NCBI GenBank assembly: GCA_903932685.1
Contig: CAIZGX010000004.1
Span: 1-64,000, forward strand
From: an uncultured Bacteroidota bacterium
GTDB taxonomy: Bacteria > Bacteroidota > Bacteroidia > Flavobacteriales_D > Sanyastnellaceae
Direction: 5' to 3'
DNA: 64,000 nt
The notes below the pieces were generated by a model. That model saw only the letters and a program-made list of their open reading frames with translations. It ran no database searches and had not been told where the DNA came from. The position numbers and the translations under genes are program-made. Numbering within the stretch: the stretch's first letter is position 1; every line of letters begins with the position of its first letter. Shown here piece after piece: positions 45,235 through 53,822 of this stretch.

Positions 45235-46175
45235 TTTTTAAAGAGCTGAGCAACCTCCTCCGCCGAAATCTTCAGCACAGTAGCGTCATCTACAACTCCA
45301 TCTTCCAAATAGGCCGCTCTTTCACCAATAGGCATCCATCTTCCCGGATGCATAGGACGTTGCGAAGGGTACAGTCCAATGGCACGAATTCCCAAAGCCG
45401 ACGCAATGTGCAGTGGTCCTGTGCTTGCAGCAACCAAGGTTTCGCAAGTAGAGATAAATGCGATTAATTGTGGAAGGGAAAGCTTCCCTGTTAAATCCGT
45501 AATGTGTGAATCGAATCGAAAATCTTTTCGAATACGAACCCCTTCTTCCTCAGTCCCTGTTATGTATATGTTGAAGTCTGCTGCCGGCAAAAGTGCCGCT
45601 AATTCTTGGTATTGATGCAGCGACCAATTCAAGGCACTTCCTTTGCTTAACATATGAAACACAACCGAACGTTTATTCGGTTCGAGCTGAATGGGGCTTT
45701 CCACTTGAGGTTTCAACACATGCCATTCACGAATTTCTTCGAGAGTTGGAATGTCTTTTACACCGAACGGATACAGCAAATTGAAGTTCAATTGCGATTC
45801 ATGTAAATCTGAATTCTTTCTGGAAAAGAACATACGATCATTCGCGAATTTCCAAGAGGCAATTCTACTGCCTGTGGCAATGCGATTCTTAACTCCTTGT
45901 GCCTTCACCCACTTCATGACTTCCGCATCTGGGAAGGCGAATACGCAAGCCTCTACTTTCAAACTGGATGTTGCCCGCGTATCGAAATTCAGGAATTCAT
46001 CTACAAACGGACAAGCCTCTACAATGGCCTGTGTATAGCTTCTTCCAATGAACACAATGCGCGTATTCGGCGAGTGTTTTTTAATGAAACCACACAACGG
46101 CAATGTCACAATCACATCGCCAATGCTGTCTGTTCTTGCAATGGCAAGACTACTTGGAAAGGCGAATGTGCTCAT
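45231..46175 (-). CDS. Glycosyltransferase family 9 (heptosyltransferase-like)
   Basis: 314 residues from ATG 46175. The frame extends to 46244 but that part only overlaps the upstream gene. N-terminal Rossmann start LAIARTDSIGDVIVTLPLCGFIKK and C-terminal VAASTGPLHIASALGIRAIGLYPSQRPMHPGRW are the GT9 donor- and acceptor-domain signatures. It probably transfers a heptose or other sugar in LPS core synthesis at the inner membrane face. It overlaps the GT2 gene by 26 bases. An 18-bp palindrome codes PNKRS between the two domains. Confidence 0.9.
   Translation of the reverse strand: MSTFAFPSSLAIARTDSIGDVIVTLPLCGFIKKHSPNTRIVFIGRSYTQAIVEACPFVDEFLNFDTRATSSLKVEACVFAFPDAEVMKWVKAQGVKNRIATGSRIASWKFANDRMFFSRKNSDLHESQLNFNLLYPFGVKDIPTLEEIREWHVLKPQVESPIQLEPNKRSVVFHMLSKGSALNWSLHQYQELAALLPAADFNIYITGTEEEGVRIRKDFRFDSHITDLTGKLSLPQLIAFISTCETLVAASTGPLHIASALGIRAIGLYPSQRPMHPGRWMPIGERAAYLEDGVVDDATVLKISAEEVAQLFKN
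45664..45681. repeat. 18-bp palindrome ACCGAA-N6-TTCGGT, in GT9 gene
   Basis: ACCGAA-CGTTTA-TTCGGT. It codes PNKRS on the minus strand, in the inter-domain region. Confidence 0.8.
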
Positions 46176-46902
46176 GTAGTTTTTTATATTTGAGGAACGT
46201 AGCGTAAGCCGAAATGCGCGCCACGGTGAAGCCAGCTTTTCCATCTAAAAATCCGAAACGGAAGAAATAGTCGACAGCGAATTTTGCAATGGGACTGAAC
46301 AAGCGTTTGTACCAAGGCGATTTTTTTCCATGTTGAAATAAATCCTCGGCTTGTATGGTGGTGAATTTTTCTGCTTGTGAGAAATGCTGTTCAACGGAGT
46401 AGTACGAATAATGCAAACAATCGCCTTCCAACAAAAATGTATTCTCTTTCGACAATCCACGAAGCACTTCGTGAATGGTTCCTTCCCAATTCGTTTCTTG
46501 CTTGTTGAAGAGACGAACTTTCACATCGGGATACCATCCGCCGTGCTTAATAAACGTTCCGCAATAGTTGGTCATGCGCTTGAATGACGCTGCTTGCCGA
46601 TGATTCTTCCACTTCAGAATACTTTGAATGAGCGCGTCATTCAAGACCTCGTCGGCGTCTAAACTCAATATCCAATCGAAGGAAGCTTGTGCGTTTCCGA
46701 AGTTTTTTTGTTCGGAATATCCGCTCCAAGAATTGGTTACCACCTGTGCGCCATATGCTTTGCAGACTTCTACGGTATCGTCCGTTGAGCCGGAATCTAT
46801 CACTACAATTTCATCGGCCACGGCCTTAGCGGCCTTCAAACATTTTGCAATGTGATGGCCTTCGTTGAAAGCAATGATGACAACAGACAGCCCTTGTTCC
46901 AT
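46150..46902 (-). CDS. Glycosyltransferase family 2 (WaaE/KdtX-like LPS core)
   Basis: 250 residues. GT-A start LSVVIIAFNEGHHIAKCL, VIDSGSTDDTVEVC, SWSGYSEQKNFG and the metal-binding DxD in LSLDADEVL. FIKHGGWYPDVKVRLFNK is typical of the LPS-core beta-glucosyltransferase subgroup. It forms an apparent LPS gene pair with the GT9 gene. It follows the TM2 gene after 3 bp. Confidence 0.9.
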   Translation of the reverse strand: MEQGLSVVIIAFNEGHHIAKCLKAAKAVADEIVVIDSGSTDDTVEVCKAYGAQVVTNSWSGYSEQKNFGNAQASFDWILSLDADEVLNDALIQSILKWKNHRQAASFKRMTNYCGTFIKHGGWYPDVKVRLFNKQETNWEGTIHEVLRGLSKENTFLLEGDCLHYSYYSVEQHFSQAEKFTTIQAEDLFQHGKKSPWYKRLFSPIAKFAVDYFFRFGFLDGKAGFTVARISAYATFLKYKKLHEHIRLSK

Positions 46903-46905
46903 AGT

Positions 46906-47274
46906 TTAGCGAGCAGTATTCCACATAAAAACATTCGAGTTATTCTTGAAAGGCGTGATGTCCTTCACTGCAATTAACAAACCCAAGTCTACCAACCACA
47001 GCACGCCTCCACCGCCAATGGTAGATGTATAAATAACTGGAACTTTCAAGTCTGTTCCCAAGTACATGCGATGAACGCCAAACAAACCCAAACTCACATC
47101 AAGCCCAATGGCAACGGCTCTTTGATTGTCAAGCGTGCGAAGTTTCTGAACAATTTTTCTATTGTTGAATTTTTCTGACGACGCTCCTTTTATCGAAGAA
47201 TTTCCTCCGAAAGATTCTTGTCCGAATGATGAGATTCCGAACATCAAAAAGCAAAGCAAAAAAACAGTGCGCAT
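46906..47274 (-). CDS. TM2-domain membrane protein
   Basis: 122 residues. Cleavable signal or first membrane helix MRTVFLLCFLMFGISSFG, then a soluble linker (ASSEKFNNRKIVQKLRTL). The TM2 domain (~58-110) has LGLFGVHRMYLGTDLKVP and GGGVLWLVDLGLLIAV. TM2 proteins are small membrane proteins of unclear function. The gap to fbp is one base, so it is in the same operon. Confidence 0.85.
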   Translation of the reverse strand: MRTVFLLCFLMFGISSFGQESFGGNSSIKGASSEKFNNRKIVQKLRTLDNQRAVAIGLDVSLGLFGVHRMYLGTDLKVPVIYTSTIGGGGVLWLVDLGLLIAVKDITPFKNNSNVFMWNTAR

Positions 47275-47275
47275 C

Positions 47276-48283
47276 TTACGAGTGTTGTTTAATCAGGGCT
47301 TCCACCTTTTCAACCATGTTTTTCGATCCAATGAATAGTGGAGAACGTTGGTGAAGATCGGTTGGAACAATTTCCATAATACGCCTATGTCCATCCGTAG
47401 CTTTTCCTCCAGCTTGCTCAACAATAAACGCAAGCGGATTGCATTCGTATTGCATGCGCAATTTTCCACTTTTGTTTTTCGTGGTGCTCGGATAAATATA
47501 GATTCCGCCTTTGATTAAGTTTCTATGAAAGTCTGAAACAAGTGAACCAATGTATCGCGCAGAATACGGACGATTCGTTTCCTTTTCATCTTCCTTGCAC
47601 CATGCAATGTACTCTTGCACCCCTTTTTCACACGAGTTCAAGTTTCCTTCATTCATGCTATAGATAGCGCCGTCTTCCGGAATTTTCATATTCGGATGGG
47701 AAAGGAAAAATTCTCCAATACTGGGTTGAAGAGTGAAGCCGTTCACACCGTGTCCTGTGGTATAAACCAACATGGTGCTGCTTCCATAAATAATATATCC
47801 AGCGGCTACTTGCTCATCGCCCTTCTGAAGAAAGTCGTTCACATTCGCAAGATCACCAATGCTGCTTTTCCTTCTGAAAATAGAAAAAATCGTTCCTATG
47901 CTAACGTTCACATCAATGTTCGAAGAGCCGTCTAATGGATCGAACAAGATCACATACTTGGCTTTCTTGCAACGTTCCAAATCAAAGGCGAAATACTTTT
48001 CATTCTCTTCACTTCCCGCACCCGCCACTTGTCCGCCCCAACGCATTGCACTCAACAACGTTTCATCAGAGAATACGTCCATCTTCATTTGCGTTTCGCC
48101 TTGAACATTAACATTTGCTGCTGCACCAAGAATGTCTTGAAGCCCAGCTTTGTTCACCTTGTGGTTAATGATTTTTCCTGCAATTCCAATGTCGGAAAGC
48201 AGTCGCGTTAAATCGCCTGAAGCATAAGGAAAGTCAGACTGACGCTCCATTACGAATTCACTGAGGGTTACCAATGCTGTCAT
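47276..48283 (-). CDS. fbp: Class I fructose-1,6-bisphosphatase
   Basis: 335 residues, normal length. Metal/phosphate motif [25 protein letters not shown] (DPLDGSSN core), [19 protein letters not shown], and the C-terminal [24 protein letters not shown]. It hydrolyses fructose-1,6-bisphosphate in gluconeogenesis. A TAAATTAG box lies four bases before the ATG. It could also be co-transcribed with rsmA (24 bp gap). Confidence 0.95.
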   Translation of the reverse strand: MTALVTLSEFVMERQSDFPYASGDLTRLLSDIGIAGKIINHKVNKAGLQDILGAAANVNVQGETQMKMDVFSDETLLSAMRWGGQVAGAGSEENEKYFAFDLERCKKAKYVILFDPLDGSSNIDVNVSIGTIFSIFRRKSSIGDLANVNDFLQKGDEQVAAGYIIYGSSTMLVYTTGHGVNGFTLQPSIGEFFLSHPNMKIPEDGAIYSMNEGNLNSCEKGVQEYIAWCKEDEKETNRPYSARYIGSLVSDFHRNLIKGGIYIYPSTTKNKSGKLRMQYECNPLAFIVEQAGGKATDGHRRIMEIVPTDLHQRSPLFIGSKNMVEKVEALIKQHS

Positions 48284-48287
48284 GGTG

Positions 48288-48295
48288 CTAATTTA
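48288..48295 (-). promoter_or_regulatory. -7-like box of fbp, leaderless geometry
   Basis: TAAATTAG on the minus strand, then CACC, then ATG. The TTAG variant departs from TTTG, but the spacing is the same four bases as at other genes here. Confidence 0.45.
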
Positions 48296-48306
48296 AGCTG
48301 AATGAG

Positions 48307-49080
48307 TTACTTGTTGGGAAATAGAATGCGAGTCAATTCAATAAATTGTTCAACCGATAATTGTTCTGGACGTTTGTTGAACAAATCATTCTCAGAAGTA
48401 ATTCCGGGCTGAAGCAACGACTTCACCGAATTGCGAATGGTTTTTCTGCGTTGATTGAACGCCAACTTCACCACTTGCTTAAATTCTTTTTGTTGGGAAG
48501 TCACCAACGGCGCAGGTCTGCGCTGCATGCGTAACACACCGCTTTTTACTTTCGGAGGAGGATTGAATACTTCCGGCTCAACGGTGAAGAGATATTTTAT
48601 TTCGTAATGTGCTTGAAGTAGCACCGACAAGATGCCGTAGTCTCTGCTTCCTGGGCCCGATGCTATGCGTTCGGCCACTTCCTTTTGAAACATGCCCACA
48701 ACTTCCGGAACGCATTCCCATTCGTCTAAAACCTTGAATAAAATCTGTGAAGAGATGTTGTAAGGAAAATTTCCAACCACACAAAAATTATCGCCAAAGC
48801 TCTCTTTCAAATTCATGCGAAGAAAGTCTTCTTCGAAAATTCTACCGCGAAGTGCCGGGTAATAAGCATTCAAATACGCAACAGACTCGTCGTCTACTTC
48901 CACCACAGAGGTCTCGTAGGGTAGCTTCATAAGAAACTGTGTAAGCGCGCCAGTGCCCGGACCCACCTCAATAATTTTCTTCGTTTCGCCCACGCCTGTA
49001 ATGGCTTCAGCAATTCTTTCGCAGATAGACAGATCCAATAGGAAATGCTGACCCAAGTGTTTTTTCGGACGTACGTTCAC
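48307..49080 (-). CDS. rsmA: 16S rRNA dimethyladenosine transferase RsmA (KsgA)
   Basis: 257 residues from GTG 49080 (M-NVRPKKHLGQHFLLD). An ATG at 49131 would add a hydrophobic leader (FNKWSLSIVFFALLC) that is foreign to this cytoplasmic family. A TTGCTTTG box ends four bases before the GTG, supporting the shorter form. SAM motif IIEVGPGTGALTQFL, catalytic NFPYNISSQI, and VVKLAFNQRRKTIRNS near the end. It dimethylates A1518 and A1519 of 16S rRNA. Confidence 0.93.
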   Translation of the reverse strand: MNVRPKKHLGQHFLLDLSICERIAEAITGVGETKKIIEVGPGTGALTQFLMKLPYETSVVEVDDESVAYLNAYYPALRGRIFEEDFLRMNLKESFGDNFCVVGNFPYNISSQILFKVLDEWECVPEVVGMFQKEVAERIASGPGSRDYGILSVLLQAHYEIKYLFTVEPEVFNPPPKVKSGVLRMQRRPAPLVTSQQKEFKQVVKLAFNQRRKTIRNSVKSLLQPGITSENDLFNKRPEQLSVEQFIELTRILFPNK

Positions 49081-49183
49081 ACTACAAAGCAAAGCGAAAA
49101 ACACGATACTTAGGCTCCATTTGTTGAACATTGTAAAGTGAAAAAGTAGTGATTTGAAAAAGGGAACGTCTAGAAAATTGATT

Positions 49184-49191
49184 TAGATTCG
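49184..49191 (+). promoter_or_regulatory. -7 box of cvpA, leaderless geometry
   Basis: TAGATTCG, then AGAA, then GTG 49196. Confidence 0.5.
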
Positions 49192-49195
49192 AGAA

Positions 49196-49699
49196 GTGGT
49201 AAGCTATCTCGATATAATTCTAGTCCTCATCGTAGTATGGGCACTATGGCGCGGGTGGATGAACGGCTTTGTTTCAGAGCTCTTCTCGTTCCTGGCTTTT
49301 TTTGTAGGCATCTACGCAGCCGTGTATTTATCTGAATCGGTATCGAAGATGATTGGTGCAACAGACGGATCAATGAGCACACGTGTAGGGGTGTTCTTAG
49401 GAATTTTTTTAGTGGTTGTCATCGGAATGTTTTTCCTAGGAAAACTCATTTCGAAAAACATAAAAGGCGGCGGCGAGAAATGGAACAAAGCCTTGGGCGC
49501 CTCGTTTTCCTTAGCGAAGTATCTTTTAGGAACGAGCTCGCTGTTTGTGATGCTGCACGCACTTGACGACAAGTTTCACATGATTCCGCAATCGCAAAAA
49601 GACGCTTCTGTAGTTTACGAACCGGTGAACGACTTTTCAAAGACTGTCATTCCTGCCATCGAAGATTTCGACAAGCGTCTTCCAGAAAAAGAAGCTTAA
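49196..49699 (+). CDS. cvpA: CvpA family membrane protein
   Basis: 167 residues from a GTG start. Four membrane helices at ~3-20, 25-45, 63-85 and 100-120, with the CvpA pattern ILVLIVVWALWRGWMNGFV, LFSFLAFFVGIYAA and WNKALGASFSLAKYLL. CvpA was named for colicin V production and is now connected with envelope homeostasis; its mechanism is unknown. The stop codon overlaps that of the convergent methyltransferase gene (TTAA). Confidence 0.88.
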   Translation: MVSYLDIILVLIVVWALWRGWMNGFVSELFSFLAFFVGIYAAVYLSESVSKMIGATDGSMSTRVGVFLGIFLVVVIGMFFLGKLISKNIKGGGEKWNKALGASFSLAKYLLGTSSLFVMLHALDDKFHMIPQSQKDASVVYEPVNDFSKTVIPAIEDFDKRLPEKEA

Positions 49700-51030
49700 G
49701 AGCGAATGCGCCACTCGTTCGGATAGTTATTGTTCAAGCGGGTTCCAACCACTTTCCCCCATCCAATGTTCTGTTGTTCGAAGGTGACTAAGACGAAGCC
49801 TGCTTCGGCTTCCACCTGAATTACTTCTTTCTTCAAATATCGAATGACATCTTCGTAAGAAAGCTCTAACTTTTTTACCGAAGCCGATTCAATGCCTGTG
49901 TTACCAATGCCTTGACCCGGAATGAATTTGTCTTTCATGAACTCGCCCACAAGCGTTCCTGCATTCGCATTCGGAAGCATAGCGCGCCAAAGATCTTTGA
50001 ATGTATGTTGAAGGGTATCGAGGAAAACCAAGCCCTTTTCATTTTTAACTAGCGCAACGTCTTCACGAATAAAGGCATTCACGGTTGCGCGTTCTTTTGC
50101 ATTCAGCGCAACAATTTTCATGTTCGGTTTGAAACGAATTTTTTCCGCGTGCCCATCAGGCTTTTTCAAAAGCGTACAGAAGAATCCTTCTCCGGGAGTA
50201 TTGTGAGGCAACATACGGTACCCTTCGCCAGCTGCGCATTTTACGACATCTACTTTCCAATCAGATTGCATTTCAATTGGAATATTTTCAAGTTGAAATT
50301 CTTCGGTTAAGTAGGAAATAATATCTTCATTTTCTTCAGGCGCGAAGGTGCAGGTGGAATACAACAAGTAACCGCCCGGCTTCAACAAGCGAAGGGCTTC
50401 TTGAAGTATTTCATGCTGACGAACAGCGCAAGTGTGAGCGAAAGATTCTTTCCATTCACCTCTGTAGTCGACTTGCTTGCGGAACAAACCTTCTCCGCTG
50501 CACGGCGCATCCACAGCAACCACATCGAAGGCATGTGTAAACGGAATTTTATTTGGATACATGCCCAAAGTGAAAACATTCGGAATGCCCCATTTGTCAA
50601 TGTTTTCACGAAGAATACTCAAGCGCTGAGGCATCACTTCATTCGCTACCAGTACACCGTTTTCACCAAGTAGAGTAGAGTAGATTAAGCTCTTTCCTCC
50701 GGGTGCAGCGCAGAGATCAAGTACGGCAGGATTTTCAATTTCTTGAATGGCTTGCTGAAACAAATGTCCAATGAGCATCGAATTCGCCTCTTGCGAGTAA
50801 TACGCTCCAGCGTGATAGTGTGGATCAAAAGTGAACTTCGGACGCTCTTCGAGCAGCAACCCTAACGTGTTCCAAGCAACGGGATTGCCTTGGATAGAAG
50901 TGCTTTGAAATTTCTTTGGATGTTTTAATACAGAAGTCTGAATCTCACGTTCGTAGGCGGGAATCATGAGTTCCCACTGATCGGGAAATTGCGTTTTCAG
51001 GCGATTGACAAAGGCTTTTGGTAGGTTCAT
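49696..51030 (-). CDS. rsmF: RsmF/NOL1-NOP2-type RNA m5C methyltransferase
   Basis: 444 residues from ATG 51030, which overlaps the AsmA-like stop as ATGA (a start at 51066 would intrude further). The SAM-binding motif is VLDLCAAPGGKSLI; catalytic cysteines are in DAPCSGEGLFRK (motif IV) and YSTCTFAPEEN (motif VI). The C-terminal ~150 residues form the extra RsmF-like domain (GQGIGNTGIES, NIGWGKVVGTRLNN). The most likely substrate is a cytosine of 16S rRNA. Confidence 0.9.
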   Translation of the reverse strand: MNLPKAFVNRLKTQFPDQWELMIPAYEREIQTSVLKHPKKFQSTSIQGNPVAWNTLGLLLEERPKFTFDPHYHAGAYYSQEANSMLIGHLFQQAIQEIENPAVLDLCAAPGGKSLIYSTLLGENGVLVANEVMPQRLSILRENIDKWGIPNVFTLGMYPNKIPFTHAFDVVAVDAPCSGEGLFRKQVDYRGEWKESFAHTCAVRQHEILQEALRLLKPGGYLLYSTCTFAPEENEDIISYLTEEFQLENIPIEMQSDWKVDVVKCAAGEGYRMLPHNTPGEGFFCTLLKKPDGHAEKIRFKPNMKIVALNAKERATVNAFIREDVALVKNEKGLVFLDTLQHTFKDLWRAMLPNANAGTLVGEFMKDKFIPGQGIGNTGIESASVKKLELSYEDVIRYLKKEVIQVEAEAGFVLVTFEQQNIGWGKVVGTRLNNNYPNEWRIRS

Positions 51031-53726
51031 TCTTCTTCCTCGTATTCTTGTTTTTCTTGAAGCCACTTCGGCGTCTTCTTCTCTTTTTCAGCTTTCGCTT
51101 CCGGAGAGACGTTGTCTTTTATGTACGGAGCAATGCGTTCTTGAATGGGCGGCTTCACAACCGAAGGTTCATTCGGTTTATCGTTTCGAAGTCCTGAGAA
51201 TAAAGGCTCACGGGCATTCTCGCGTTCTTTCCTCCATGCAAACGCATTGGAAAAAATTCGATTCAATTTTTCTTTTTCTATCAGCTTCGCTGAAACGCGA
51301 TCGCTTCGAAGTGCTTCTTTGTCCAATCCAAATTCCAAATTGTCCATGGGCCCGCGCATGTACAAATAGATCTGCCTCCCACTCTTATCTCCCGCAGTGC
51401 TAGACGCGTTCAGCATGATTTCCTTCAAGTCGAAACCTAAGCGATAGTCCAACACATTGTCGAAGGTGTGAGAACCTTCCATGGTAATTGACATGGCGCT
51501 GGATTCAATGTCCATCAGCGGAAACGTGATGATTGAATTTTCAATGTGAATGGAATTTTGAAGCGTCGAGAATTTTATATGTCGAAGTTTTTCTGCGAAG
51601 TCATCTTCTTTCACAAACGGTGCTATCCATTTGTTCCCCTTAATGTAGGTGATCATGTATTGAAAAGAAGAAACATCGTTCAACTCTCCATTTTCTATGT
51701 TCACTTGCAAATCAGATTTTATGGTGTTTGGAAGCACCAATAAATTTGGGCCGAGTGTGGTTTGAAAATCAACCAAGACGGTAGCGTTTCCTTTGATGTT
51801 GTTTCCGGTGAGGTAGGTCTGTCCAAAGTTGTCGAACAATCCAAACACTTGCTGAATGTCAATGTTACTCAACGCCCCGTCGCACGTCACTTCGAACTGA
51901 CCGTTGCTGGCGGGATACAAGCTGAAATCCGCGGCTACATTTCCACCTGCCATATTCAATTGAAGCGGTGAAATCTGCAGTTTTCCGTTCGCATAATCCA
52001 GCGTTCCCTTAATGTTCGAGGCGTTGAACGACTTGAACAAGAACTGATCAATCTGCGCCGTTAAATGCAGCTGAATAGAAGTAGGAAGGGCAAGCTGCAA
52101 GTCACTTTCATCGCTGCCTGCAGCGGTTAAGAGTTTTTCAAGGTCGAGACGATTCGAATATAGATTCGCATTAATTTTCAAGCTAGAATTATCGGTTGTG
52201 AAGTACGGAATTACCGAATAAAAATCGCCCGAAAAACTACAGTTGTTTTCGTTTCTGTTGAAGTTCAATTGCTCCACTCGCGCATCGAATCCGTTCAGCA
52301 AAAACACGCCGTTGATGTTTTTGAAAAGTCCATTCGATGTCGCCCACTGAAAACTACCGTCTGTCACTTGCGCCCTTCCATTCAGATACAATTGCGACCA
52401 GTCGAAGGTGCTATCTGCTTCTTGAAACGCAATCTTTCCGCGGATAAGAGTTTGTGCAGAAACGTGTCCATCGCACACTGCCAATGAATCCAATCCGAAG
52501 AATCCCTTCACGTCCTTGAGGTTGGTTTCCGCGCCAACCGAAAGATTCAACACAGGGTCGGTTAGATTACGAATGCTACCGCTGCAACTCAATGTCCCTG
52601 CTCCCAGTATGGATTTGAAGTTAGAAATGGTTACACTGTCGGTTCCTTCCTTCAAGACGTAATTCGCACTGAGCTCAATGGCGTGTAAATCCACCCCAGA
52701 ATTTATTTCAACCAACTCTCCGTCTTTCACTGAAAAGTTCGAAGCTATGTTCAGATTTTCAAACGGCCCGGTCATATCGAAATTGAAATGGACATCTCCC
52801 GAGGGGGCGTAGGGTTGAAGTTGAACTTGCATTGATTTAGGCAACAATTGAATTCCTTCTCTCAGATCCAAATCAGTTTCTGCAATGTGCAAGTCAATAC
52901 TCGGATGATCGCCGTAATCCAAGCTGCCCGTGACATTCAGAGGCACCTCTTCCAACAGCAACTCAGCCGTCTGAATCACAAACGTGTTGTTGTCGAGGTT
53001 CACTTGCATTTTCGAATCAAGTCCAATGTTTCGCTTGCGCAGCATCTCCGTTTCACCCGCATACAATACATTCATGCGCGCCGAGGTTTCAATGTCGAGA
53101 AGAAATTGCTTCTCAGTGAAATTGCCCGAGGCCTTGAGTTCTTTCAACCTTACATCTACAAATGTTTTTTCTTGTTCGTCTTCGTAGAGGTAAGAGATGT
53201 TCTCTCCAACAATATCTTCCAGATTTATTTTGAATTTTTCATTCGGAGTGGAAGAAGTATCGGTCTTCCACACGTCCCAGTTCCCATTGCCTTTGCGATC
53301 TACACGCATGTTGAACGAACCGTCTTTCGCCTCAATTTCATCAATGTTATATTTCCCGCTAAAGAGATCAAGGATGTCGAACGACAAGTACAATTCTTTT
53401 GCGAACAAGAGCGTGTCATGCGCTTTGGAATCTTCTTCCACATAAATGTCTTTGAAACGAATAGATACGGATGGGAAATTATTCCAAAGCGTTAAGTCGG
53501 CTTCCTTAATGCTCGACTTCGTTGTTAAATTTTCTTGTACAGATTGAAGGGCGTACTTCACAATCGCATCTTCGTACACCGTAACCGCAATGACCAACCC
53601 AGAAAATAAAAGTGCAACCAAAGCGAAAAGCCCAACCAGTATGCGTTTCAGCCATTTTCTGTTGGAAGAAATTGGTTTCTTTTCCTGTAGAACAGGTCCT
53701 CCTTCGAATTCTTTTACTTCTTCCAT
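51027..53726 (-). CDS. AsmA-like envelope protein
   Basis: 899 residues. One N-terminal membrane helix (~28-50, ILVGLFALVALLFSGLVIAV) precedes a long periplasmic region. Early AsmA signature VQENLTTKSSIKEADLTLW...SVSIRFKDIYVEED, and repeated beta-groove strands. A C-terminal segment is like AsmA_2 (GNIKGNATVLVDF-type strands, VLDYRLGFDLKEIM). Proteins of this superfamily are bridge-like and are connected with lipid transport or outer-membrane homeostasis. The last ~90 residues are a charged, probably disordered tail (EKKTPKWLQEKQEYEEEE) that carries one 18-bp palindrome. It overlaps the RsmF gene by 4 bp. Confidence 0.85.
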   Translation of the reverse strand: MEEVKEFEGGPVLQEKKPISSNRKWLKRILVGLFALVALLFSGLVIAVTVYEDAIVKYALQSVQENLTTKSSIKEADLTLWNNFPSVSIRFKDIYVEEDSKAHDTLLFAKELYLSFDILDLFSGKYNIDEIEAKDGSFNMRVDRKGNGNWDVWKTDTSSTPNEKFKINLEDIVGENISYLYEDEQEKTFVDVRLKELKASGNFTEKQFLLDIETSARMNVLYAGETEMLRKRNIGLDSKMQVNLDNNTFVIQTAELLLEEVPLNVTGSLDYGDHPSIDLHIAETDLDLREGIQLLPKSMQVQLQPYAPSGDVHFNFDMTGPFENLNIASNFSVKDGELVEINSGVDLHAIELSANYVLKEGTDSVTISNFKSILGAGTLSCSGSIRNLTDPVLNLSVGAETNLKDVKGFFGLDSLAVCDGHVSAQTLIRGKIAFQEADSTFDWSQLYLNGRAQVTDGSFQWATSNGLFKNINGVFLLNGFDARVEQLNFNRNENNCSFSGDFYSVIPYFTTDNSSLKINANLYSNRLDLEKLLTAAGSDESDLQLALPTSIQLHLTAQIDQFLFKSFNASNIKGTLDYANGKLQISPLQLNMAGGNVAADFSLYPASNGQFEVTCDGALSNIDIQQVFGLFDNFGQTYLTGNNIKGNATVLVDFQTTLGPNLLVLPNTIKSDLQVNIENGELNDVSSFQYMITYIKGNKWIAPFVKEDDFAEKLRHIKFSTLQNSIHIENSIITFPLMDIESSAMSITMEGSHTFDNVLDYRLGFDLKEIMLNASSTAGDKSGRQIYLYMRGPMDNLEFGLDKEALRSDRVSAKLIEKEKLNRIFSNAFAWRKERENAREPLFSGLRNDKPNEPSVVKPPIQERIAPYIKDNVSPEAKAEKEKKTPKWLQEKQEYEEEE
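51160..51177. repeat. 18-bp palindrome ACCGAA-N6-TTCGGT, in AsmA-like gene
   Basis: ACCGAA-GGTTCA-TTCGGT. It codes PNEPS on the minus strand, in the charged C-terminal tail. Confidence 0.8.
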
Positions 53727-53756
53727 TCTTAGTTTAAAAGTACACGGTGTATGAAC

Positions 53757-53791
53757 TACTTTTGGTAAGGAGTTGTGAAGTAACTCACAAC
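53757..53791 (+). promoter_or_regulatory. sod promoter and leader hairpin
   Basis: TACTTTTG (53757-53764) is followed by an inverted repeat in the leader, GTTGTGA (53772-53778), loop AGTAAC, TCACAAC (53785-53791). No T tract follows. It could be an operator or an RNA element. The ATG is at 53823. Confidence 0.5.
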
Positions 53792-53822
53792 CCTTTGTTC
53801 GAACGAATCAATAACGCTGACT

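Noticed and set aside
49081-49131. Hydrophobic N-terminus for RsmA
   Set aside because: A signal-like leader makes no sense for a cytoplasmic rRNA methyltransferase; GTG 49080 matches the family start and the promoter spacing.
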